Positions 15,290 through 23,171 of a DNA stretch of 64,000 bases are shown in pieces. Origin of the DNA: an uncultured bacterium. Its GTDB lineage: Bacteria; Bacillota; Clostridia; Oscillospirales; Oscillospiraceae. Each line of letters begins with the position of its first letter. Positions within the stretch are counted from its first letter, which is position 1. A model generated the notes under the pieces. It saw only the letters and a list, made by a program, of their open reading frames with translations, had not been told where the DNA came from and made no database searches. The position numbers were made by a program, and so were the translations under genes. The stretch spans positions 36,798 through 100,797 of the forward strand of contig CAMNQF010000009.1 of the NCBI GenBank assembly GCA_946548895.1, written 5' to 3'.

Positions 15290-16513
15290 ATGATGACGCT
15301 AGACGATTTCAAAGCGGCCCGGAAAACGCTGGACGGCGTGCTCCACCGCACCGACCTGATGTACAGCCCCTTTTTCTCCAAAGCCTCCGGCTGTCACGTG
15401 TACATCAAGCCGGAAAATATGCAGGTCACCGGGGCCTATAAGATCCGGGGGGCCTATTTTAAATGTTCCACCCTGTCCGGGGAGGAGAAGGCCCGGGGGC
15501 TGGTGACGGCCTCGGCGGGCAACCACGCCCAGGGGGTGGCCTACGCCGCCCAGGCGGCGGGGGTGTCGGCCACCATTGTCATGCCCACCACCACCCCCCT
15601 GGTGAAGGTGAACAACACCAAGGACTACGGGGCCAAGGTAGTGCTCCACGGAGAGACCTTCGACGACGCGGCGGCCCTGGCCGCCCAATTGAGTCAGGAG
15701 GAGGGGCTCACCTACGTCCACCCCTTCAACGACCTCACCGTGTCCACCGGCCAGGGTACCATCGCCTATGAGATCTTCAAGGACCTGCCCGACGTGGACG
15801 TGATCCTGGTGCCCATCGGGGGCGGCGGGCTGGCGGCGGGGGTGTCCACCCTGGCCAAGCTGCTCAACCCGTCGGTGCGGGTCATCGGCGTGGAGCCCTC
15901 CGGGGCGGCCTCCATGAAGGCCAGCCTGGAGGCGGGCCATGTGGTGACGCTGGACCACGTGTCCACCATCGCCGACGGCGTGGCCGTCAAAACTCCCGGC
16001 GACCAGGTGTTCCCCTACCTCCAGAAAAACCTGGACGGCGTCATCACCATCGACGACAACGAGCTGGTGGACGCCTTCCTGGATGTGATGGAGAAGCACA
16101 AGATGATCGTGGAGAACGCCGGCCTGCTCCCCATCGCGGCGCTGAAGCACCTGGACTGCCCTGGGCAGAACGTGGTGCCGGTGTTGTCCGGCGGCAATAT
16201 GGACGTGATCACCATCTCCTCCCTGGTGCAGCACGGGCTCATCAACCGGGGGAGGATCTTCACCTTCTCGGTGCAGCTGCCCGACCGGCCCGGCGAGCTG
16301 CTGCGCATCGCCGACCTGGTGGCCAAGCTCAACGGCAACATCATCAAGCTGGACCACAACCAGTTCGTCAACATCAACCGCCAGGCGGGGGTGGAGCTGA
16401 AAGTGACGCTGGAGGCCTTCGGCCTCGGCCACAAAGCGGAGATTCTGGACGCCCTGCGCCAGGCGGGTTATCAGGTGCGGGAGGTGGCCGCCAGCGGCAC
16501 CATCACGGGATAG
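15290..16513 (+). CDS. ilvA: Threonine ammonia-lyase (PLP, with ACT domain)
   Basis: 407 residues. Fold-type II PLP enzyme: Lys51 in TGAYKIRGAY forms the Schiff base, SAGNHAQGVAYAA (about 82-94) holds the substrate, and the glycine loop VPIGGGGLAAG binds the PLP phosphate. From about residue 330 an ACT domain follows (FSVQLPDRPGELLRIADLV). It deaminates threonine to 2-ketobutyrate, either for isoleucine synthesis or as a fermentative catabolic step; the short single-ACT form (about 400 residues) is the common one in clostridia and no ilv neighbours are present, so its role stays open. The first of two adjacent ATGs is used (GGGAG 10 nt upstream). Confidence 0.92.
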   Translation: MMTLDDFKAARKTLDGVLHRTDLMYSPFFSKASGCHVYIKPENMQVTGAYKIRGAYFKCSTLSGEEKARGLVTASAGNHAQGVAYAAQAAGVSATIVMPTTTPLVKVNNTKDYGAKVVLHGETFDDAAALAAQLSQEEGLTYVHPFNDLTVSTGQGTIAYEIFKDLPDVDVILVPIGGGGLAAGVSTLAKLLNPSVRVIGVEPSGAASMKASLEAGHVVTLDHVSTIADGVAVKTPGDQVFPYLQKNLDGVITIDDNELVDAFLDVMEKHKMIVENAGLLPIAALKHLDCPGQNVVPVLSGGNMDVITISSLVQHGLINRGRIFTFSVQLPDRPGELLRIADLVAKLNGNIIKLDHNQFVNINRQAGVELKVTLEAFGLGHKAEILDALRQAGYQVREVAASGTITG

Positions 16514-16529
16514 CCCCCAACGCCACAAT

Positions 16530-16556
16530 CCCCCCGCCGCACGGGGCGGCGGGGGG
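16530..16556 (+). terminator. Hairpin after the threonine deaminase gene
   Basis: 11-bp G/C stem (16530-16540 with 16546-16556), 5-nt loop, followed by only TATT; probable terminator 16 bp after the stop. Confidence 0.6.
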
Positions 16557-16745
16557 TATTCAGGTGCGGCGCGCCCACCGGGCACGGGCCGGGCGCGAGC
16601 GGGGGCGTGGGGGAACCGTCCAGCCAACCCCGGCGGCGACCTCCGCGTGTTCTATCCTATGCGGCAGGGCGGCGGGTGCGCCGCCGCGCCCGCCGGGACG
16701 GGGCCCGTCCGCAGGCGGATTTCTTTGGAAAAGGGAGAGAAAATC

Positions 16746-17405
16746 ATGGTCAAAATCGCGCCTTCCATCCTCTCGGCGGATTTTTGCAATTTGGAGCGGG
16801 ACATAAAGCGGGTGTCCGCCGCGGACTGGCTCCACGTGGACGTGATGGACGGGATGTTTGTCCCCAACCTCACCATCGGCGTGCCGGTGGTGGCGTCCAT
16901 TCGGAAGCATACCGAGATGTTTTTAGACGTGCATCTGATGATTGATAAGCCGGCGCGGTATATCGGCCAGTTCTGCAAGGCCGGGGCGGACCTGCTGTCC
17001 GTCCACCTGGAGGCGGACCACCCCACCCGCATCGCCGACGCCCTCCGGGCCATGGAGGATAACGGGGTGAAGAAGGCGGTGGCCCTGCGGCCCATCACGT
17101 CGGCCAGGGCCGTGCTGCCCTATATCGAGCGGCTGGACATGGTGCTGGTGATGACGGTGGAGCCCGGTTTCGGCGGGCAGGCGTTCATGGAATCTCAGCT
17201 GGACACCATCCGGGAGGTCCGGGCGCTGATCGACAAATACAACCCCTCCTGCGAGCTGGAGGTGGACGGCGGCATCGCCCCCGGCACGGCGGAACGGGTC
17301 ATCGAGGCCGGGGCCACGGTGCTGGTGGCCGGGTCTGCGGTGTATGGCGCGGCCGACCCCGCCAGGGCTATCGAAAAGTTGAGGAATGGGGAGGAAACGG
17401 GATGA
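16746..17405 (+). CDS. rpe: Ribulose-phosphate 3-epimerase
   Basis: 219 residues from ATG 16746 (AAAGGGAG upstream). TIM barrel with the metal and catalytic residues in APSILSADF, WLHVDVMDGMFVPNLT and the LDVHLMI strand, and the phosphate loop near VMTVEPGFGGQAF and ELEVDGGI. It interconverts ribulose-5-phosphate and xylulose-5-phosphate in the pentose phosphate pathway (cytosol). The stop overlaps the start of a tiny gene (ATGA), and recR follows 21 bp after that one, so all three look like one transcript. The length is usual. Confidence 0.95.
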   Translation: MVKIAPSILSADFCNLERDIKRVSAADWLHVDVMDGMFVPNLTIGVPVVASIRKHTEMFLDVHLMIDKPARYIGQFCKAGADLLSVHLEADHPTRIADALRAMEDNGVKKAVALRPITSARAVLPYIERLDMVLVMTVEPGFGGQAFMESQLDTIREVRALIDKYNPSCELEVDGGIAPGTAERVIEAGATVLVAGSAVYGAADPARAIEKLRNGEETG

Positions 17406-17545
17406 AAGCATATCGAATCCAGGTGTCTGCCGATGTGAAGCGGGCAGAGGCCATGATGAACGAGATGGCGGCCGCCGGCTGGCAGGTCAAATCCACCGCT
17501 TGGGGTCAGAACGGACTCGTGGTCACTTTCGAGCGGGACGCATAA
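17402..17545 (+). CDS. 47-residue protein resembling DUF4177
   Basis: Starts MKAYRIQVSADVKRAEAMM, followed by EMAAAGWQVKSTAW and a beta-rich end LVVTFERDA. The pattern of a beta strand, a helix ending in AAxGW and two more strands is the DUF4177 signature as I know it. It overlaps the rpe stop by ATGA and ends 21 bp before recR, so translation is coupled and the reading frame looks genuine despite its size. No function is known for the family. Confidence 0.65.
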   Translation: MKAYRIQVSADVKRAEAMMNEMAAAGWQVKSTAWGQNGLVVTFERDA

Positions 17546-17566
17546 CTTTATTTTGGAGCTGATACC

Positions 17567-18169
17567 ATGGACTATTTCCCCGCGGCTCTTGAAAACTTAG
17601 TGGAGCAGTTCGCCAAGCTCCCCGGCGTGGGCCGCAAGAGCGCCCAGCGGCTGGCCTTCTACATCCTGGACCAGCCGGAGCAGACGGCGCAAGACTTCGC
17701 CGCCGCCCTGCTGGACGCGAAAAAGAGCATCGGCTGCTGCCCCGTGTGCCAGAACCTCACCGACGGGGACGGCGAGTGCGCCATCTGCGCCTCCTCCAAG
17801 CGGGACCACGCCACCGTCTGCGTGGTGGCCGACCCCAAGGACGTCATGGCCATGGAGCGCTCCCGGGAGTACGGCGGGGTGTACCACGTGCTCCACGGCG
17901 TGATCTCCCCTATGAACCACGTGGGCCCCGACGGCCTGCGCATCGCCCAGCTGGTGGAGCGGGTGGCGGCGGGCGGCGTCGAGGAGGTCATCATGGCCAC
18001 CAACCCGGACACCGAGGGGGAGACCACCGCCATGTACCTGTCCCGGCTGCTGAAGCCCTTCGGCGTGAAGACCACCCGGCTGGCCTACGGCATCCCGGTG
18101 GGCAGCCACCTAGAGTTTGCCGACGACGCCACGTTAATGCGCGCCCTGGAGGGGCGGCGGGAAATTTGA
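17567..18169 (+). CDS. recR: Recombination mediator RecR
   Basis: 200 residues. N-terminal helix-hairpin-helix (LPGVGRKSAQRLAF, about 18-31), a C4 zinc finger (CCPVCQNLTDGDGECAIC, about 57-74), then a Toprim domain (VCVVADPKDVMAMER, and MATNPDTEGE holding acidic residues). The C-terminus contains the conserved GIPVGSHLEFADDATL. RecR acts with RecO/RecF to load RecA at gapped DNA. The size is that of the family. It is usually linked to dnaX and ybaB, which are absent here; instead it follows rpe. Confidence 0.97.
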   Translation: MDYFPAALENLVEQFAKLPGVGRKSAQRLAFYILDQPEQTAQDFAAALLDAKKSIGCCPVCQNLTDGDGECAICASSKRDHATVCVVADPKDVMAMERSREYGGVYHVLHGVISPMNHVGPDGLRIAQLVERVAAGGVEEVIMATNPDTEGETTAMYLSRLLKPFGVKTTRLAYGIPVGSHLEFADDATLMRALEGRREI

Positions 18170-18230
18170 CCTGGCCTGCGCGGGGCCGGGCTCCACACCG
18201 TTCTTTTGACACTTTTTTAACAAAAATCAG

Positions 18231-18280
18231 GCGCAGAATCGGAATTTTTTCCGTTTCTGCGCTTTTCCTCTTCCCTTTTT
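18231..18280 (+). terminator. Terminator after recR
   Basis: Hairpin of 14 pairs with one T-T mismatch (18231-18244 with 18249-18262), 4-nt loop, followed by TTTTCCTCTTCCCTTTTT. It lies about 60 bp after the recR stop. Confidence 0.7.
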
Positions 18281-18338
18281 CGCGAATCTATGGCATAATA
18301 GGGCTATACAAAAATTTCCGCCAAAGGAGGACCGCCCC

Positions 18339-20339
18339 ATGAAGCCCACCGTGACCTTTTCCCCCGAGCGCCTGGACTACCTGAAGCTGCTGGCCAGGCA
18401 GTACCCCAACGTCCAGTCCGCCTGCACCGAGATCATCAACCTGCGGGCCATCCAGAACCTGCCCAAGGGCACCGAGCACTTCCTGTCCGACGTCCACGGG
18501 GAGTACGAGGCCTTCCAGCACATCCTCAACTCCGCCTCCGGCGTGGTCCGGGTGAAGATCGACGAGCTGCTGGGCGCCACCGTCCCCCGGTCCGACCGGG
18601 ACCAGCTGGCCACCCTCATCTACTACCCCGAGGAGAAGCTGGAGGAGATCGAGCGGGAGTGCGACGATATGCGGGAGTGGTACCGGATCACCTTCCACCG
18701 GCTCATCGACCTGTGCTGCCTGGTCAGCGCCAAGTACACCCGCTCCAAGGTGCGCAAGGCCATGCCCCCGGAGTACGCCTACATCATCGACGAGCTGATC
18801 CACACCCACTATGAGAAGAACGAGGCGGACAAGCGGGATTACTACGAAAACATCATCAACACCATCATCGACCTGGACCGGGCCTCCAACTTCCTCATCC
18901 AGCTGTGCGAGCTCATCAAGAGGCTGTCCGTGGACCACCTCCACCTGGTGGGCGACATCTTCGACCGGGGCCCCGGCGCCGACGTCATCATGGACAGCCT
19001 GATGGCCTACCACAGCGTGGACATACAGTGGGGCAACCACGACATCCTGTGGATGGGGGCGGCCTCCGGCTCCCGCACCCTGGTGGCCACGGTGCTGGTC
19101 AACTCCCTGCGGTACAACAACCTGGAGGTCATTGAGACGGGCTACGGCATCTCCCTGCGGCCCCTGTCCGTCTTTGCCGACGAGTTCTACCGCCACTGCG
19201 ACGTGAGCCGCTTCGAGGTGAAAATCGCCAAGGAGGACGAGGACAGCGTCACCGACCGGGACAAGCTGCTGTGCGCCCGGATGCACAAGGCCATCTCCAT
19301 GATCCTGTTCAAGCTGGAGGGGCAGAAAATCAAGCGCAACCCCGACTTCCATATGGACGACCGGCTGCTGCTGGACAAAATCGACTACGACGCCAAGACC
19401 ATCACCATCGACGGCGTGGTCCACCCCCTGCTGGACACCGACTTCCCCACCGTGGACCCGGCGGACCCCTACGCCCTCACCCCGGAGGAGGACGCCCTCA
19501 TCAACACCCTCACCCGCTCCTTCCGGCACAGCGAGAAGCTCCAGCGCCACGTCCGCTTCCTCTACTCCAAGGGCAGCCTGTACCGCATCTACAACGGCAA
19601 CCTGCTCTTCCACGGCTGCATCCCCATGCACCCGGACGGCTCCCTCATGCGCTTCTCCCTCATGGGCTGCCATGACCTGTCCGGCCGTGCCTTCCTGGAC
19701 TACGCCGACCGGGTGGCCCGGCGGGCCTACTACAACAAGATGGGCTCCCCGGAGCGGCAGCAGGGCATGGACTTCCTGTGGTGGCTGTGGGCGGGCCGGA
19801 ACAGCCCCATTTTCGGCCGGGACCGCATGACCACCTTTGAGCGGCGGTTTATCGCCGACGATTCCACCCATACGGAGGCCAAAAACGCCTACTACACCCT
19901 GTACAACGACCCGGCGGTGTGCGAGGGCATCCTGAAGGAGTTCGGCCTGGAGGGCCCCCACTGCCACATCATCAACGGCCATATCCCCGTCAAATCCAAG
20001 AGGGGAGAGAGCCCCGTCAAGGGGGGCGGCCGGCTGATCGTCATCGACGGCGGGTTCTGCAAGGCGTACCAAAAGACCACCGGCATCGCCGGGTACACCC
20101 TCATCTATAACTCCGCCTGCTTCCGGCTGGTGGCCCACGAGCCCTTTGTGGGCAAGGCCGCCGCCATCCGCAAAAATTACGACATTGCCTCCACCACCCA
20201 GGTGTTCGAGCGGCTGGAGAGCCGGGCCATGATCCTCCAGACCGACATCGGCCGGAAGCTCCAGGGCCAGATCGACGAGCTGGTGGACCTGGTGGCCGCC
20301 TTCCGCAGCGGCGCCATCGTGGAGAGCCACAAGGCCTGA
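18339..20339 (+). CDS. fbp: Fructose-1,6-bisphosphatase, class III
   Basis: 666 residues, ATG with AAAGGAGG 8 nt upstream. It belongs to the large Firmicute FBPase class III with a calcineurin-like metallophosphatase core. Metal ligands are seen in HFLSDVHGEYEAF (about 47-59), HLVGDIFDRGPGADVI (about 202-217) and WGNHDILWMG (about 229-238), and later INGHIPVKS. It catalyses the gluconeogenic hydrolysis of fructose-1,6-bisphosphate. It stands as a single gene between two terminators. The length is typical of the class (about 640-670). Confidence 0.96.
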   Translation: MKPTVTFSPERLDYLKLLARQYPNVQSACTEIINLRAIQNLPKGTEHFLSDVHGEYEAFQHILNSASGVVRVKIDELLGATVPRSDRDQLATLIYYPEEKLEEIERECDDMREWYRITFHRLIDLCCLVSAKYTRSKVRKAMPPEYAYIIDELIHTHYEKNEADKRDYYENIINTIIDLDRASNFLIQLCELIKRLSVDHLHLVGDIFDRGPGADVIMDSLMAYHSVDIQWGNHDILWMGAASGSRTLVATVLVNSLRYNNLEVIETGYGISLRPLSVFADEFYRHCDVSRFEVKIAKEDEDSVTDRDKLLCARMHKAISMILFKLEGQKIKRNPDFHMDDRLLLDKIDYDAKTITIDGVVHPLLDTDFPTVDPADPYALTPEEDALINTLTRSFRHSEKLQRHVRFLYSKGSLYRIYNGNLLFHGCIPMHPDGSLMRFSLMGCHDLSGRAFLDYADRVARRAYYNKMGSPERQQGMDFLWWLWAGRNSPIFGRDRMTTFERRFIADDSTHTEAKNAYYTLYNDPAVCEGILKEFGLEGPHCHIINGHIPVKSKRGESPVKGGGRLIVIDGGFCKAYQKTTGIAGYTLIYNSACFRLVAHEPFVGKAAAIRKNYDIASTTQVFERLESRAMILQTDIGRKLQGQIDELVDLVAAFRSGAIVESHKA

Positions 20340-20352
20340 CCGCCAAAAATCC

Positions 20353-20392
20353 GAGAAACCCTCCCGCCGCTGCCGCGGCGGGAGGGTTTCTC
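20353..20392 (+). terminator. Terminator after fbp
   Basis: 18-bp perfect stem (20353-20370 with 20375-20392) and a 4-nt loop, 13 bp beyond the stop; followed by TAAAAACTTTT. Confidence 0.75.
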
Positions 20393-20465
20393 TAAAAACT
20401 TTTAAATCCCACACTTTTCCACCAGTTTGATACCAAATTGTAACCTTTTTTCCGTATACTTTTCC

Positions 20466-20494
20466 TTGCCCATTTCAATATATAGTGGTACAAT
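20466..20494 (+). promoter_or_regulatory. Promoter of the VanW-family gene
   Basis: TTGCCC (20466-20471), 17-bp spacer, TACAAT (20489-20494) with a TG dinucleotide one base before, i.e. an extended -10. It ends 34 bp before the chosen ATG. Confidence 0.65.
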
Positions 20495-20528
20495 GTTTTT
20501 ACTTGTGTTCGCGGGAGGTCTGCTGCTT

Positions 20529-22394
20529 ATGGAAGAGTCCACTCCGAAAAAACGTATCCCAACAGGGCTGATCGCCGGCCTGGCCGCCGCCGCGCTGGCG
20601 GCGGTGCTGGTGGGCGGCTATTTCGGCTTGTGCGCCTGGGTGCAGGGCAACGGGCGGCTGCTGCCCGGCGCGGTGGCCCGGGACAGCGGCGGCACGGCGG
20701 TCGATTTGGGCAAGCTGGGCCGGGAGGACGCCCTGGCCGCCGTCACCGAGGAAATGGACCGGCGGCTGGACAGCCGAAAGCTCACCCTGTACTACGGCGA
20801 GGGGCGGCGGGCGGAGTTCACCGGCGAGCTCATGGCCTGCTCCCCGGAGAACACCGTGTCGGCGGGCTTTGCCGCCAAGGAGGAACAGCCCCTCTGGAAG
20901 CTGGGCGCCCTGTGGCTGGGACTGGCCCGGGAGCCCCACGACCTGCCCCTGTCCGCCGCCGCCTTCACCCCGGAGGGGGAGGACAAGGCCAAGCAGGTGA
21001 TTCAGGCCATTGTGGACGAGGTATATACCCCCCCGGTGGACTTCACCTACACCGTGGGCGAGGAGGCCGTGGAGGTCACCCCCGGCTCCGACGGCCGGGA
21101 GCTCAACGCCGCCGGCCTGCTGGAGGCGGTGGAGGAGGCCCTGGCCCAGGGGGCGGAGGAGCTGGTGGTGGAGCCCACGCCGGTGCCCGGCGCGGAGCTG
21201 TCCGGCGAGATCCTCAGCCAGCTGGTGTACGTGGAGCCCAGGGCCGCCGGCGTGGACGAGAACGGGAAGCTGTCCCCGGCGGTGATCGGCCTGTCCGTCA
21301 ACCCGGAGGAGGCCCAGGCGATTCTGGACCAGACCGCCCCCGGCGAGACCTGCTCCATCCCCCTGGAATACACCCCGCCGGACACCCCCGCCGACGAGTC
21401 CATGTACTACAAGGATCTGCTGTCCGAGGTGACCACCAGCCTGGACGGGGTGGCCACCCGGTCCTTCAACGTGGGCCGGGCCGCCGAGTTCTGCAACGGC
21501 ACCGTCATCTGGCCCGGGGAGGAGTTCTCCTACCTGGGCACCATCGGCGACCCCAGCGCCCGCAACGGCTACAAGACCAGCACCGGCTACCAGAACGGCG
21601 AAACCGTGGCCATGGACGGCGGCGGCGTGTGCCAGGTGTCCTCGTCCCTGTACTACTGCGCGGTGTACGCCAATCTGGAGATCGTCCGGCGGGCCTGCCA
21701 CGCCTTTGCCACCGGCTATATCCCCAACGGGCTGGACGCCACGGTGTACTACCCCAGCCTGGACTTCAAGTTCCGCAACAACACCGGCTTCCCCATCAAG
21801 ATCGTGGCCTATACGGAGGGCGGGCCCTGGGGCAAGCTGACGGTCCAGTTCTACGGCAGCAATCCCGACGGCATCACCGTCAAGACGGAGCGCTACCTGC
21901 TGGGCTCCACCCCCTGGACCACCGTGTACAAGCCCGACGAGACCATTGAGCGGGGCACCACCAAAGTGGACGTGACCCCCTACACCGGCTATGAGGTGGA
22001 CGTGTACCGCTGCGTGTACGACGCCCAGGGCAACCAGATCAGCCGCACCTACGAGAACCACAGCCGCTACGCCAAGCGGGACAAGGTGATCCTCTACAAC
22101 CCCGCCGACGAGGGCCCCTGGGGCGCAGGCACGGGCGCGGAGCCCTCGCCCAGCCAGGACCCGGTGGTTCAGCCCACTCAGGACCCGGTGGTTCAGCCCA
22201 CTCAGGACCCGGTGGTCCAGCCCACCCAGGACCCGGTGGTCCAGCCCACTCAGGACCCGGCGGTCCAGCCCACTCAGGACCCGGTGGTTCAGCCTACCCA
22301 AGACCCGGTGCCTCCGCCCGAGCCCACCCCCACCCCCATTGTGGACATACCCAAGCCGGGCTGGCTGGAAACCGGCGCCCAGGGAGGAGTGTGA
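20529..22394 (+). CDS. VanW-family cell-wall protein with octapeptide repeat tail
   Basis: 621 residues from ATG 20529, where GGGAGG lies 10 nt upstream; the open frame extends 34 codons further but overlaps the promoter. One N-terminal membrane helix (about 15-35) anchors it outside. The middle holds peptidoglycan-binding-like segments (about 60-300). The VanW domain runs from about residue 313 (FNVGRAAEFCNGT, GDPSARNGYKTSTGYQNG, GGGVCQVSSSLYYCAVYA, NNTGFPIKIVAYTEG). The C-terminus is a Pro-rich linker of six QDPVVQPT units plus a partial one. VanW lies in glycopeptide-resistance clusters but its role is unknown; this chromosomal form is common in clostridia. It is not evidence of vancomycin resistance. 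The next gene starts 4 bp downstream. Confidence 0.85.
   Translation: MEESTPKKRIPTGLIAGLAAAALAAVLVGGYFGLCAWVQGNGRLLPGAVARDSGGTAVDLGKLGREDALAAVTEEMDRRLDSRKLTLYYGEGRRAEFTGELMACSPENTVSAGFAAKEEQPLWKLGALWLGLAREPHDLPLSAAAFTPEGEDKAKQVIQAIVDEVYTPPVDFTYTVGEEAVEVTPGSDGRELNAAGLLEAVEEALAQGAEELVVEPTPVPGAELSGEILSQLVYVEPRAAGVDENGKLSPAVIGLSVNPEEAQAILDQTAPGETCSIPLEYTPPDTPADESMYYKDLLSEVTTSLDGVATRSFNVGRAAEFCNGTVIWPGEEFSYLGTIGDPSARNGYKTSTGYQNGETVAMDGGGVCQVSSSLYYCAVYANLEIVRRACHAFATGYIPNGLDATVYYPSLDFKFRNNTGFPIKIVAYTEGGPWGKLTVQFYGSNPDGITVKTERYLLGSTPWTTVYKPDETIERGTTKVDVTPYTGYEVDVYRCVYDAQGNQISRTYENHSRYAKRDKVILYNPADEGPWGAGTGAEPSPSQDPVVQPTQDPVVQPTQDPVVQPTQDPVVQPTQDPAVQPTQDPVVQPTQDPVPPPEPTPTPIVDIPKPGWLETGAQGGV
22155..22298 (+). 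repeat. 24-bp tandem repeats coding for QDPVVQPT units
   Basis: Six full in-frame 24-bp units starting with CAGGACCCGG and differing only by a few substitutions, followed by a diverged seventh. Copy number likely varies between strains by slippage, changing the length of the extracellular linker. Confidence 0.85.
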
Positions 22395-22398
22395 TCCC

Positions 22399-23082
22399 AT
22401 GTTTCAAGGCTTTTCCCAGGAGACGGTAGACTTCATGTGGGGCATTCGCTTCAACAATGAGAAGAGCTGGTTTGAGGCCCACAAGGCGGACTATCAAACC
22501 TATTTTCTCGCCCCCATGCGGGAGTTGGGGGAGCAGGTTCAGCGGGAGCTGCTGGACCGTTTCCCCAAGAGCGGGCTGAACCTGAAGGTCTCCCGCATCT
22601 ACCGGGACGCCCGGCGGCTGTTCGGCCGGGGGCCGTACAAGGACCACCTGTGGCTGTCCCTGTTCCGCTTCGGCAGCGAGTCCGGCGGGGACAACCCGGT
22701 ATTTTGGTTCGAGCTGGCCCCGGAAAGCTGGAGCTACGGCATGGGCTTCTGGTGCGCCCAGGCGTCGGTGATGGAAAAGCACCGCGCCCGCATCGACAGG
22801 GACCCCAAGCCCCTGCTGAAGCTCCATAACCGGCTGGCCAAGCAGGAGGAATTTGTGCTGGAGGGGCCGGAGTACAGCCGCAAGAAGCCGTGCGCCCAGC
22901 CCAAACTGGCGGCTTGGTACAACAAGAAATCCCTGAGCGTGGGCCACGAGGAGCCCCTCAGCGATTTTATCTACGGCCCTGGGCTGGCGGACCGGCTGGT
23001 GGATGGCTTTGCTTTCCTCATGCCCTGCTACGACTACTTTTCCACCCTATGGGCGGACCCGGACCCCGGCCAGGCCGGCTAG
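22399..23082 (+). CDS. DUF2461 family protein
   Basis: 227 residues, ATG 22399 with GGGAGGAG upstream overlapping the end of the VanW gene (4-bp gap), so co-transcribed. It starts FQGFSQETVDFMWGIRFNNEKSWFEAHK and has the family core KVSRIYRDARRLFGRGPYKDHLWLSL, FWFELAPESWSYGMGFW and the C-terminal LSVGHEEPLSDFIYG. DUF2461 (TIGR02453) has no known biochemical role; it is soluble, with no signal peptide. Conserved charged residues suggest a binding pocket, but I would not assign a function. Confidence 0.85.
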   Translation: MFQGFSQETVDFMWGIRFNNEKSWFEAHKADYQTYFLAPMRELGEQVQRELLDRFPKSGLNLKVSRIYRDARRLFGRGPYKDHLWLSLFRFGSESGGDNPVFWFELAPESWSYGMGFWCAQASVMEKHRARIDRDPKPLLKLHNRLAKQEEFVLEGPEYSRKKPCAQPKLAAWYNKKSLSVGHEEPLSDFIYGPGLADRLVDGFAFLMPCYDYFSTLWADPDPGQAG

Positions 23083-23103
23083 GCGTGATCCATGATAAAA
23101 AGA

Positions 23104-23125
23104 CGCGGCGGGAGTTCCCGCCGCG
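23104..23125. terminator. Bidirectional hairpin terminator
   Basis: 10-bp stem (23104-23113 with 23116-23125), then CCTTTATT on plus and TCTTTTTAT on minus. It separates the convergent DUF2461 and brnQ genes. Confidence 0.7.
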
Positions 23126-23171
23126 CCTTTATTATGATGATGGGCGCAGCCTGGCCATGACGGCCCGGAAG

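Noticed and set aside
22155..22298. Possible CRISPR array
   Set aside because: The 24-bp units are contiguous, without spacers, and encode an in-frame linker in the VanW protein.
20529..22394. VanW gene as evidence of vancomycin resistance
   Set aside because: No vanH, vanA/B, vanX, vanR or vanS nearby; stand-alone VanW-domain proteins are common chromosomal proteins in clostridia.
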